From the NCBI RefSeq assembly GCF_018380615.1, contig NZ_JAGYVZ010000003.1, forward strand, positions 1 through 64,000: DNA of 64,000 nt, given 5' to 3'. This document shows positions 40,015 through 49,500 of the stretch, piece by piece. The position numbers were made by a program, and so were the translations under genes. Within the stretch, counting starts at the first letter, position 1; the number at the start of each line of letters is the position of its first letter. The notes beneath the pieces were generated by a model. The model was not told the DNA's origin and made no database searches. It saw only the letters and a list, made by a program, of their open reading frames with translations. The stretch is from Flavobacterium psychroterrae (GTDB lineage: Bacteria > Bacteroidota > Bacteroidia > Flavobacteriales > Flavobacteriaceae).

Positions 40015-40992
40015 ATGAACACAAACTTTAAAACAATCGGACTTTTATTTTTATTAGTTATCAATTTTGTAAGCTGCGACAATAGTGACGGCGATAACAA
40101 CAATCTTGTTTTGCCTCCATCAGCAGCCGCTTTTAAAGGAATAACCGAAAAAGGAATCAAGAAAAACACACAAAACTTTACCATCACTGCCGGAACTGGT
40201 GTAATAACATTAACATCTGCCAAAGGTGTAAAATTAAACATCAACGGTGATTGTCTGACTAAAAACGGAGTTGCCGTAACCGGAGTTGTTGATATTGAAT
40301 ACATTGAACTTTTTGACAAAGGAAATATGCTGATTACCAACAAACCAACAATGGGCGTTATGCCTGACGGAAAGAAAAACTTGCTGATTTCCGGCGGAGA
40401 ATTCTTTATCAAAGCCACGCAAGGCGGAGTTGAACTTAAAACTTCCTGTTATATGAATTTAATCATTCCGGCAGCTTTAACAGATGGTGTCGACAATACA
40501 ATGACGTTATGGAATGGCATAATCGATGATAAAGGCGAATTAGCCTGGGAACAACCTAAACCAAATGCTGACGGAACTGGCGGTGTTCAAGGCGAAGGAA
40601 CTAATTATTATGTGACTTTTGGCAACTTTGGCTGGACAAATGTTGATCGTTTTTACAGCGATCCAAGACCTAAAACTACGCTTCTTGCTGATGCGCCAGA
40701 TGGTTACGACAACAATAATAGCGCGGTTTATTTGTCATATGATGGCGAAGGAACAAACGCACTTGCCAAACTAGATACTTATACAGCGGCAGGATTATTT
40801 AGTGAACATTACGGTCAAATACCAATAGGTTTAAAATGTCACGTGATTTTTGTGACCGAAGATAATGGTCAATGGCGTTATGCAATCAAAGCCGTAACCA
40901 TTGCTGCAAATGATGTTTACACCTTTACTTTAGCCGAAACAATTGTAGGCACCGAAGCACAACTTGTAGCGGCAATCAATGCTATTCAGTAA
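40015..40992 (+). CDS. Secreted lipoprotein of unknown function
   Basis: The 325-residue protein has a lipoprotein signal (LLFLLVINFVSCDNSDGDNN, lipobox Cys21), so it is anchored in the envelope. The rest is beta-rich with no recognised domain: ITAGTGVITLTSAKGVKLNI, a long middle part with GMLITNKPTMGVMPDGKKNL, and a Tyr/Asp/Asn-rich region. The gene lies behind two candidate ECF promoters and before the PKD-domain gene. Confidence 0.75.
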   Translation: MNTNFKTIGLLFLLVINFVSCDNSDGDNNNLVLPPSAAAFKGITEKGIKKNTQNFTITAGTGVITLTSAKGVKLNINGDCLTKNGVAVTGVVDIEYIELFDKGNMLITNKPTMGVMPDGKKNLLISGGEFFIKATQGGVELKTSCYMNLIIPAALTDGVDNTMTLWNGIIDDKGELAWEQPKPNADGTGGVQGEGTNYYVTFGNFGWTNVDRFYSDPRPKTTLLADAPDGYDNNNSAVYLSYDGEGTNALAKLDTYTAAGLFSEHYGQIPIGLKCHVIFVTEDNGQWRYAIKAVTIAANDVYTFTLAETIVGTEAQLVAAINAIQ

Positions 40993-41008
40993 CTTACAAA
41001 ATACTTTT

Positions 41009-41044
41009 AAAAAAAAGTGATGATTTGCTCATCACTTTTTTTTA
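41009..41044 (+). terminator. Terminator after the lipoprotein gene
   Basis: AAAAAAGTGATGA (41011-41023) pairs with TCATCACTTTTTT (41029-41041). It separates the lipoprotein from the PKD gene. Confidence 0.8.
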
Positions 41045-41094
41045 CATTTAATCCAGTTTTCAAATTGATTTCTGAACTAATTGTAATTATTTTC

Positions 41095-41228
41095 AACACA
41101 TAGAAACATAGATTAGCATGCTCAAAAAAGGCGTTTCACTTATTTAAGTGTACATAGCTATGTGTAAATGATGTATCATTCATTTTAATCTTTATTTAAA
41201 AGAAGAAAAATCTATGTTTCTATGTGTT
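41095..41228. repeat. 134-bp inverted repeat element (ACACATAGAAACATAG family), copy 1
   Basis: AACACATAGAAACATAGA stands at the left end and TCTATGTTTCTATGTGTT at the right end, as inverted terminal repeats. The inner part includes CTCAAAAAAGGCGTTTCACT. A second copy of exactly 134 bp lies at 62445-62578. It fills most of the 305-bp gap between the lipoprotein and PKD genes, together with the terminator. Confidence 0.7.
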
Positions 41229-41297
41229 AAATTAAATTTTTACGAATTGTACTTAACAGGTTAATTCTAATTATTTTAGAACCCAAAATATCTAGTT

Positions 41298-43250
41298 ATG
41301 AAACCACTATCATCTATTCTCTTTATTCTATTCTCTATTTTCTTAACCGGACAAACCAAAGTAAATGATACCATAACCCGACGAGCCAATATTGTTTTTA
41401 TCCAGAACGGAAACACTGTAACTTACAAACCGGAAACTCCGCCATTAATACCAATTGCCGGAGCGCCAAAACCTAGTTATTCTTATCTATGGGAACTCGG
41501 TGACGGACACTACAGCAAAGAAGCCGAACCCAAACACGTCTATAAAAACAAAGGCACGTATACCACAAGACTTGCCGTAACCAACAATTACGACAACGGA
41601 AAACCTCCCGCAACCCGACCTAAAAGAGTAGCCGTAAATGATATTACCGATACTAATTATAAAGACATTGCCTCAATCGCAGACCAGAACGGATTTGCCA
41701 TTATAAAAAATTGCGATCCTATTCCGGATCAGGAAATGGTAGTCGTTGTAGGTTATCAAAACTTAGAAAATTATGTTGCCAGCGGAAAGCTCTATTTATT
41801 CTATAATGAGAAACAATTTAAAAGCAATAATTTCGAATTGGTCGATTTTAGATCCTATGCAAACGAACGTGAAGTAAAGGAAAAAACTATTGCATCAATT
41901 AATGATCTCGATGATTCGAATACTTATTTGGCTTCCGCCGAAAGCAATTTTAAAACCAGAAAATACAGAAACACAACTACCGAGGAAGATCTTGATGCAT
42001 CATTATTAGATGCTAATAAAACCTATCATAATGTTTCTATTTTAGAATTTGATGATGTAAACCCAAGTGAAACCCACAACGTGTTTTATACTTTTAAAAC
42101 AACTCCGGAAATGATCAAAGATACCAGCGCAACGGTTACCATGCGAGGTATTTTTGTCCCGAACAGAAGTTATAAAAACCACAAAATAAAAAACCTCGAA
42201 ATGGAAATCGTAACGTCTCACGATCCAAACAAAATGGGATCAAACGGAAGTTTTATGAATTACAGGTTGGTGCGTTTTAAACGAGTGAATTTTAAAACCC
42301 GTTTTCAAAATAATGGCGAAGGTCCGGCAAGAATGATTCGGTTAGAAACTGATATTCCGGATATGTTTGATAAGAAAACATTTCAGGTTGAAGATATGTA
42401 TCCTAAATGTCCAATTTGTCCCAAAGGCGAAGTTCCAACCACAAGTTGTCTCGATACAATAATAAAAAAGAATCAGATCTTTTTTACGTTCAAAAACATT
42501 TATTTACCCGGAAGCGAGCAAAAAAATGTACATGAAAAAGACAGTACAAAAGGTTTTGTAAAATATTCCCTGAAGTTTGCAGAGGATTTTCATAAAGTAA
42601 AAACCAAAAGCAGAACGGCAATTATATTTGACAAAAATGAACCTATCATTACCAATTATGCAACTACCAGATTCTTGCCCGGAATTTCGATTGGTGCAAA
42701 AGCGGGTTATAATGTGTATCCTGATCTTGAAAAATCAACAAGTTATTTTGTGGGCGCAACAATTTCGCCTTTTAAATCGTATCGTTTTTATTGGCAGGCT
42801 GAATGGTTGAACGCCATTAATAAATACGAAAGCGGCGCAACAATAATTGAAGAAATTGTTGTAGGCGCAAATGGCACAAAACAATTTCAGCGCCTCACAA
42901 CGACAACTGAAAACAAAGATGTAAACTGGGAAATTCCAATTTTGATTCGGTATAATATTAATAATTATATTGGCATTGGCGCAGGAATTCAGGCGAATTT
43001 TGATGTTTCATCTGAACAAAACCAAACCACCAAAATTGAAATTTTTGAAGGCGGAACTGATCAGTTTTTAATAGATACGAGAATTGAATCGAGTTCGGTC
43101 AAAAACTCGTTTGCCAATTTAAAAACGGGTGTTTTATTCGATTTAACTTTAGGTTTCGCCAGAATTGGTCCAAGTTTAGGGGCGCGTTATGTCATGAACT
43201 TCGAACAGAATTTCAACTATTTTCAGTTTTATGGAATTTGGAAATTTTAA
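41298..43250 (+). CDS. PKD-domain outer membrane protein
   Basis: The 650-residue protein has a signal peptide (MKPLSSILFILFSIFLTGQ). A PKD domain lies at residues 48-105 (SYLWELGDGHYSKEAEPKHV, then YKNKGTYTTRLAVTN). A central domain (RFKRVNFKTRFQNNGEGPAR) resembles the conserved-repeat region of Bacteroidota surface proteins. The C-terminal 170 residues are beta-barrel-like (ISIGAKAGYNVYPDLEKSTS) and end in FYGIWKF, a hydrophobic outer-membrane-type tail. It is probably an outer-membrane protein with a periplasmic or surface domain. Confidence 0.8.
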   Translation: MKPLSSILFILFSIFLTGQTKVNDTITRRANIVFIQNGNTVTYKPETPPLIPIAGAPKPSYSYLWELGDGHYSKEAEPKHVYKNKGTYTTRLAVTNNYDNGKPPATRPKRVAVNDITDTNYKDIASIADQNGFAIIKNCDPIPDQEMVVVVGYQNLENYVASGKLYLFYNEKQFKSNNFELVDFRSYANEREVKEKTIASINDLDDSNTYLASAESNFKTRKYRNTTTEEDLDASLLDANKTYHNVSILEFDDVNPSETHNVFYTFKTTPEMIKDTSATVTMRGIFVPNRSYKNHKIKNLEMEIVTSHDPNKMGSNGSFMNYRLVRFKRVNFKTRFQNNGEGPARMIRLETDIPDMFDKKTFQVEDMYPKCPICPKGEVPTTSCLDTIIKKNQIFFTFKNIYLPGSEQKNVHEKDSTKGFVKYSLKFAEDFHKVKTKSRTAIIFDKNEPIITNYATTRFLPGISIGAKAGYNVYPDLEKSTSYFVGATISPFKSYRFYWQAEWLNAINKYESGATIIEEIVVGANGTKQFQRLTTTTENKDVNWEIPILIRYNINNYIGIGAGIQANFDVSSEQNQTTKIEIFEGGTDQFLIDTRIESSSVKNSFANLKTGVLFDLTLGFARIGPSLGARYVMNFEQNFNYFQFYGIWKF

Positions 43251-43304
43251 TAGTTATTACACGGAGATGCACGAAGTTTTTTCACAGAGATGCACGAAGA
43301 AATT

Positions 43305-43402
43305 TTGCCACGAATTTCACTAATTTTCACTAATTTTCACTAATTCATATCGCGAAATCAAATTAAAATAATTCGTGATCATTCGTGAAATTCGTGGCAA
43401 AA
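43305..43402. repeat. Dispersed inverted repeat (CACGAATTTCAC family), copy 2
   Basis: GCCACGAATTTCACTAATTT and further CACTAATTTT units face the complement GTGAAATTCGTGGC at the right end. Related to 32121-32214 and 59094-59160. It lies in the 200-bp gap between the PKD and CHAT genes; upstream, ACGAAG-type repeats (43260-43300) are also present. Confidence 0.65.
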
Positions 43403-43457
43403 AAACTTTAAATACATTCTATGAATCTTTGCGAATCTCTGTGAAACAAAAACATTT

Positions 43458-46115
43458 ATGACAAAACTATATTGCTATATGTTATTCTTTTCAACACTGA
43501 TGCTATTCGGACAGCATCAGGAAGATAAAATATATAATGCAATTGATGCTTTTGTTGAGAATCCTTCGGCGAAAGCCATAGAAAATTTAAACCAGATTGA
43601 AGCTGATTTTTGGAGGAATCCAAGACCTAAAACTAAAGATGAACTATTAGCAATTGTGGTTTTAAATTGCAATAAGGCGTATTATGAAAACCAATTCGGG
43701 CAAACCGAAAAAGCCATTTCAAGTTACGAAAAAGCCTGGCAATTGTATCAGAAAAACAAACTTAGCAATTATGACATTATTGAGTTTTGTTTGAAACCTT
43801 TGGGTAATTTATACACGGTTTTGGGCGATTATGACAGTGCCGAAAACACGATTAAACAATACTTTTTTATCGTCAATACTTCTAAAAATTATCCTGATGC
43901 ACAAAAGCAAAAGTTTGCTGCGATTTTGAATTTATCAAATGTATATCAGAGTTCGGGTAAAATTAATCAGGCAATAGAATTATTAGAAAATACGCTGAAA
44001 ATAGAAAAACTATCAAATGCGCAAAAAGGAATTTTATACAATAATTTAGGAAATAGTTATTTGCTAAGTACAAATGGTTTTATTGTTAAAATGAATTCCT
44101 ATTCTAACACTAAAAAGTCATTTGAATTGGCAGTAAACTATTTAAAAAATGAAAAAGATCAATCTGAAACTTTATCAAATTCATATAGAAATTTATCTTC
44201 ATTAAACAGACAATGGCAACATTATGACATTGCAAATTCATATCTGAAAAAAGCAGAAAAATTGTTTTTTGAAACTCCCAATCCACAACCTCGAAAGGTT
44301 GCAAAACTTTATTATGAAAAAGCTTTGTTACTTTTTGATCAAAGAAAATTTGCCGAAAGTTCAGAAGAAATAAAAGCTATTTTTAAAATTTTAATTCCCA
44401 ATTATAATTCAAAAAATATTCTTCCTAAACAAAACGAATTATATGCGGAAACGGTTTTAATTGATGTTCTGGATTTACAAGCAGAAATTTTTCTTAGAGA
44501 AAACCAACTTAAAAGAGCGCTTGAATCTTATCAGCTTTCTCTTCATATTGAAGATTTGTTGATGAATGTTTTTGTTTATGAAAACTCAAAAATCATATCG
44601 CAAATCAGGGTCAGAAATCGTACTGAAAAATGTCTTTCGATTTATGACCGGTTATATCATCAGGAAAATAAAATTGAATATCTCGAACAAGCTTTTCAAT
44701 TAGCAGAAAAAACAAAATCAGGTATTTTAAAAAGTTATCGTTCGAATATCAAAAGTGCAACTGTTGAAGAAAAATCACTTTTACAGGAACTTCAAAACTT
44801 AAATAATTTGATAATTAAGGAACAGCAAAAAGGGAACTTGGCTAATATTTCATTCATAAATCAGAATATTAAAAAGCAAAATGAATTGATGCTTTCCCTG
44901 AAAAAAATCCAATCTGGAAACTTAGATAATATTCCCGAAAATTCCGATTTAAAAACTTTATTATCAAAACTAGAAAAAGACAAAGCGGTTATGGTGTATT
45001 ATTTTATGGGTGCTGAAAACCTATATTATTTCACTTTACAAAATAACAGAATTAATCTAAATCATATTTATACGGCGCATACGGCAATGATTTATATTTT
45101 TAAGTTTATAGAATATTTCAATACTTCTGATGCTATTACCAATGATATTTCGGGATATAATCGCCACGGGAAAAAAGTTTATGATATACTAAAACTCCCT
45201 CAAAATACGGTTTACAAGAACCTCATCATTGTTCCAGACGGAATTTTAAATTTCCTGCCTTTCGAAGCTTTGATCACGCAAAAATCATCAACGACAAATT
45301 TTGCCAAAATGCATTATTTACTAAATGATTTCAGGATTGCTTATACTACTTCGGCAAATATTTATCTGAATTCAAAACCAATTTTAAAATCTGAAAAAAC
45401 TGTTTTAGGGGTTTTTCCGGTTTTCGAAAAAACTGCTTTTGAATTGAGTTATTCTAAGAAAGAACTGGAATCTATTCGAAGTAATTTTAAAGGAAAATAT
45501 TTAGAAAATTCGGATGCGACGTTTTCGAATTTTAAAAATAATGCAAATCAATATTCGATTTTGCATTTAAGCACACATGCTTCTTCGGGAGATGTTGAAA
45601 CTCCGGCAAGTATTAAATTTTATGATCAGGAAATCTTATATTCAGAATTGTATAACCTCAACATAAATCCGGATTTAGTAGTTTTAAGTGCGTGCGAAAC
45701 CGGACTTGGAAAGCTCTACAAAGGCGAAGGCGCTATGAGTGTTGCAAGAGGTTTTCAGTTTGCCGGAGCTCAGAATTTACTTTTTTCATTATGGAAAGTA
45801 AACGATTATACAACATCGGTTTTTATGACTGATTTTTATAAAAACATCAAAAAAGATGTTCCGTATTTTGAAGCTAATACAAATGCAAAACTTGCTTTTT
45901 TAAAGGATAAATCAATTCCAAACGCTAAAAAATCGCCTTATTATTGGAGTTCTTTTGTATATTATGGTTCTATTTCTACTGAAGAAAAATTGCCAAATTA
46001 TATCTTTTACATGATTAGTTTATTGTCGGTAATTGGTTTATTTTTGATTTTCAATCATTATCAAAAATGGAAAATCTTCACGAGGTTCTCAAAAAAGAGA
46101 AATACAAAAAAATAA
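43458..46115 (+). CDS. TPR-CHAT protein, envelope-anchored
   Basis: The 885-residue protein starts with a signal peptide (MTKLYCYMLFFSTLMLFGQ). Residues 30-430 are TPR-like helices. A CHAT domain (caspase HetF-like) fills residues 500-835, with the His in LSTHASS (His707) and the Cys in LSACETG (Cys746) forming a catalytic dyad. One membrane segment (FYMISLLSVIGLFLIF) and a basic tail end the chain. It should be a protease with its catalytic part outside the cytoplasm. The next gene, a retropepsin-like protein, overlaps by 49 bp. Its substrate is unknown. Confidence 0.88.
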   Translation: MTKLYCYMLFFSTLMLFGQHQEDKIYNAIDAFVENPSAKAIENLNQIEADFWRNPRPKTKDELLAIVVLNCNKAYYENQFGQTEKAISSYEKAWQLYQKNKLSNYDIIEFCLKPLGNLYTVLGDYDSAENTIKQYFFIVNTSKNYPDAQKQKFAAILNLSNVYQSSGKINQAIELLENTLKIEKLSNAQKGILYNNLGNSYLLSTNGFIVKMNSYSNTKKSFELAVNYLKNEKDQSETLSNSYRNLSSLNRQWQHYDIANSYLKKAEKLFFETPNPQPRKVAKLYYEKALLLFDQRKFAESSEEIKAIFKILIPNYNSKNILPKQNELYAETVLIDVLDLQAEIFLRENQLKRALESYQLSLHIEDLLMNVFVYENSKIISQIRVRNRTEKCLSIYDRLYHQENKIEYLEQAFQLAEKTKSGILKSYRSNIKSATVEEKSLLQELQNLNNLIIKEQQKGNLANISFINQNIKKQNELMLSLKKIQSGNLDNIPENSDLKTLLSKLEKDKAVMVYYFMGAENLYYFTLQNNRINLNHIYTAHTAMIYIFKFIEYFNTSDAITNDISGYNRHGKKVYDILKLPQNTVYKNLIIVPDGILNFLPFEALITQKSSTTNFAKMHYLLNDFRIAYTTSANIYLNSKPILKSEKTVLGVFPVFEKTAFELSYSKKELESIRSNFKGKYLENSDATFSNFKNNANQYSILHLSTHASSGDVETPASIKFYDQEILYSELYNLNINPDLVVLSACETGLGKLYKGEGAMSVARGFQFAGAQNLLFSLWKVNDYTTSVFMTDFYKNIKKDVPYFEANTNAKLAFLKDKSIPNAKKSPYYWSSFVYYGSISTEEKLPNYIFYMISLLSVIGLFLIFNHYQKWKIFTRFSKKRNTKK

Positions 46116-46504
46116 AATTCAAAGTCACTAAAACGCAACATCTTCTTGTAAAGGCTAAAATCAATGGCGTTTCGGGAAACTTTATTTTAGATACGGGAGC
46201 TTCTAATTCCTGCGTGGGATTTGAAAGTATTGAACGTTTTGAATTAAACGCAAAAAAATCTAAAACCAAAGCTTCGGGAGCCGGAGGAACGGGAATGAAA
46301 ACGCAAATTTCGGCAAACAATAATTTACAACTCGGGAGTTGGAAAAATCAGGATTTTAGTCTGGTAATTTTTGATCTTTCGCATGTAAATGAAGCCTTAA
46401 AAGCATATAAGGCAAAACCTGTCCACGGCATTATTGGAGCCGATGTTTTACTTGAAGGTAAGGGGATTATCGATTATTATAATCATTGTTTGTACCTTAA
46501 ATAA
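46067..46504 (+). CDS. Retropepsin-like aspartic protease
   Basis: The 145-residue protein has the clan AA motif ILDTGASNSCVGF with catalytic Asp42, then the flap-like region AKSKTKASGAGGTGMKTQI and a C-terminal hydrophobic-Gly strand HGIIGADVL. One chain carries a single DTG motif, so the active form should be a dimer. There is no signal peptide, so it acts in the cytoplasm unless another start is used. Its start lies 49 bp inside the CHAT gene, in a different frame, so translation is likely coupled. Confidence 0.85.
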   Translation: MENLHEVLKKEKYKKIKFKVTKTQHLLVKAKINGVSGNFILDTGASNSCVGFESIERFELNAKKSKTKASGAGGTGMKTQISANNNLQLGSWKNQDFSLVIFDLSHVNEALKAYKAKPVHGIIGADVLLEGKGIIDYYNHCLYLK

Positions 46505-46538
46505 TAAAATTCCAATTTTTAAAATCCAAATTCCAGAC

Positions 46539-46572
46539 TTGGGACTTTAGTACGCATTTTTGTATATATTTG
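46539..46572 (+). promoter_or_regulatory. Promoter of the SprB-repeat adhesin gene
   Basis: TTG at 46539-46541 and TATATTTG at 46565-46572, 23 bp apart, fit the -33/-7 pattern, with the ATG 27 bp downstream. The upstream bases contain an AATTCCAA-type repeat. Confidence 0.6.
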
Positions 46573-46599
46573 TTAAACAAATTTAACAAACCTATACGT

Positions 46600-49500
46600 A
46601 TGAAAAAAACTCTACTTTTTTTTCTTTTACTGTTTACTACTTCTTTTTATGCTCAGGTGAGCTTTGTTTCCATTTGCGCTGACCAGCCTTTTAATCTGAC
46701 TCATTTAGATAAAGATTTTATTGGTAATTTAAATCCTGCTGAAACAACTATAAGTTATTTTTTAAGTCTGGATGATGCAACAAACAACACAAATGTAATT
46801 GCAAATCCTACGCAGTATTATGCTGCTACTGGTGTAACAAATATTTATGGCAGGATTAATAATAATGGGATTACTACAACTAATTATTTTATTATCACCG
46901 CCTTTCCTCCTTTGGATGCAACAGTTTCACATACTCCAATAAAATGCAATGAAGAAACTTCTTCAATTACTATAAATGCTTCAGGAGGAACTGGCTCATA
47001 TGAATATTCATTAAACGGAGGTCCCTATACCAGCAATAATTCTTTTAAATTTTTAATTGCCGGAACTTATAATATAGAAGTAACGGATGGCGCGAGACTT
47101 TGCAGAGTTTCAATAGAACATACTATAACTGTGCCACCGCCTTTAACTGTAACTGCTGTAACAGAAAATCAGAACACAACTATTATTGCAGCAGGTGGTA
47201 CAGAACCGTATCAATATTCTATAGATGGTGCTATTTATCAATCCAGTAATATTTTTTCAGATCTACCTGTTGGTTTACAACCTATATCTGTAAGAGACTC
47301 TAGAGGCTGCAGTGTTTTTACCACAATTGCTATTGGAGATGCTGATTTTCCTTTAAGTGCCGGAGGAATGATTCTTAAAAATGTATCCTGTTGGGGAAGC
47401 GCAGCTCTTCGGGCAATTGGTTATGGCGGGGAACCTCCTTACTTGTATTCGATAAATGGAGGACAATCTTTTCAGGAAAGTGATACTTTTGACAATTTAA
47501 GTGCCGGACTTTATCCGATCGCCATAAAAGACAGCAAAAATACGATCATTAATAATATTTCGTTTGAATTGCTTCCATATATTCCTGTAACAGCTACTGT
47601 AACTCCTATAAGTACATCAAGCTGCATAAACAGTGGAGGATTAAACATTGTTGCAAAAGGAGGTCAAATCGCGCATTGTTATTCAATTGATGGCGGAAAA
47701 ACCTATAGTTCAGACAATGCTTTTTTTGACTTACCTGCCGGCAACTATAGTGTATTGGTAAAAGATAGTAATGAGTGTATTTCTCCAGTAATAACTACCA
47801 CAATATTGCAGGATTTGCCATTGTCCGCAACGGCTTTACATACAGAGTTATTATGTGCCCAGGATAAAACAACCCTAACTATTAATGCTATAGGAGGAGA
47901 AGCTCCATATCAATATGCTGTTAATACCCGTTTGTATTCCATTAAAAACACTTATTCAGATCTTAGTCCCGGAACTTATCAAATTAAAGTAAAAGATGCT
48001 GTTGGCTGTGTCACTACTATTGAACATGTTGTTGCACAGCCAACGCCTATATATCCTGACATTCTTGTAGAAGACCGAACTATAACTTTAAATGGTCAGG
48101 CAGGAACAGCTCCTTATCAATATTCTGTAGATGATGGGGCTTTTCAGGTTGGTAATGTGTTTACAAATTTATCGTCCGGAATTCATATTATAAAAATTAA
48201 AGATTCAAAAGGATGTGAATCTTATACTTTTAAAGTTATAATTGAAGATAAACCCTTAGTTGCTGCTGTTGCAATTACTAAAGCCATTGACTGTATAAGT
48301 AATGCGTCTATACCTATAAATGCTACAGGCGGACAATCTCCATATACGTATTCATTAAATGGAGGAGCTTATCAACCCATTAATAGTTTTAATAATCTAA
48401 CCGCCGGTACTTATTTTGTAACTGTAAAAGATGCTTCAAATACAACTTTTGCCACAAATATGATTACGATAAACCCGCCTATTCAAATAACTGCAATTGC
48501 TGCAATTACTAAGCTAATAGATTGCTTTAGTAATGCTACTGTAAGCGTTATTGCATCAGGAGGAACTGGAATTTATCAATATTCTATGAATGATGGTCCC
48601 TTTCAGACTTCTAATATTTTTAATAATCTAAGCGCTGGGGTTTATCATTTTAGTGTAAAAGATTCTAATGTTTGTATTTTACTAACAAATAATATAGTAA
48701 TTGAACAACCAATTCCTTTAACTGCGACTGTCACTCAAACAAAAATTACAGATTGTCTGGCGAATGCTAATTCTTATGTGAATCTTAAGGCTGCCGGAGG
48801 TACCCCTCCTTACCAATATTCAATAAATAAATTACCTTACTCAAGCGATAATTCATATCCTCCACTATATCCGGGAACGTATTCATTCGATATTAAGGAT
48901 GCGAAAGGATGTGTTTTCACTCTTCCTTTAATAATAGAATCACCTTCTTCATTAATAGCAATAGCGACTGTTAATAAGTCTACCGAATGTGGTGTTAAAG
49001 ACTCTGTTACAATTACAGCTACCGGAGGACAAGCTCCGTATACGTATTCATTTGACATTGGAGTATCCTATTCAGTATCAAATACAAGTTTAGCTTCGGG
49101 AGTACAAACCTTTTTTGTAAAAGACAGTAATGGTTGTCAGGCATCGGTTCATATTCCTGTTGAACAATCTTTATTATCAGCCACAGCCATAACCGATATT
49201 TATAACAAAACAATAAAAGTTAATGTTACTGGCGGAAAAGCTCCTTATAAATATACACTCAAAAAAAATTCAGAAATTATTATAGGCGCACAAAATGAGA
49301 ATGTTTTTAATAATGTAGCGTTAGGAAGTTATATTGTAGAAGTTACAGATGCAAATGGCTGTGAGGTTTTTTGCAATGCTGAGTTATATTCCCCTTTAAT
49401 TGTATCAGCAGTGATTACCAGCCCTGTAAATTCTGAAAGTTATGGTAAAATAGAAATCCTTGCTACCGGTGGTTTGGCTCCTTATCAATATTCAATAAAT

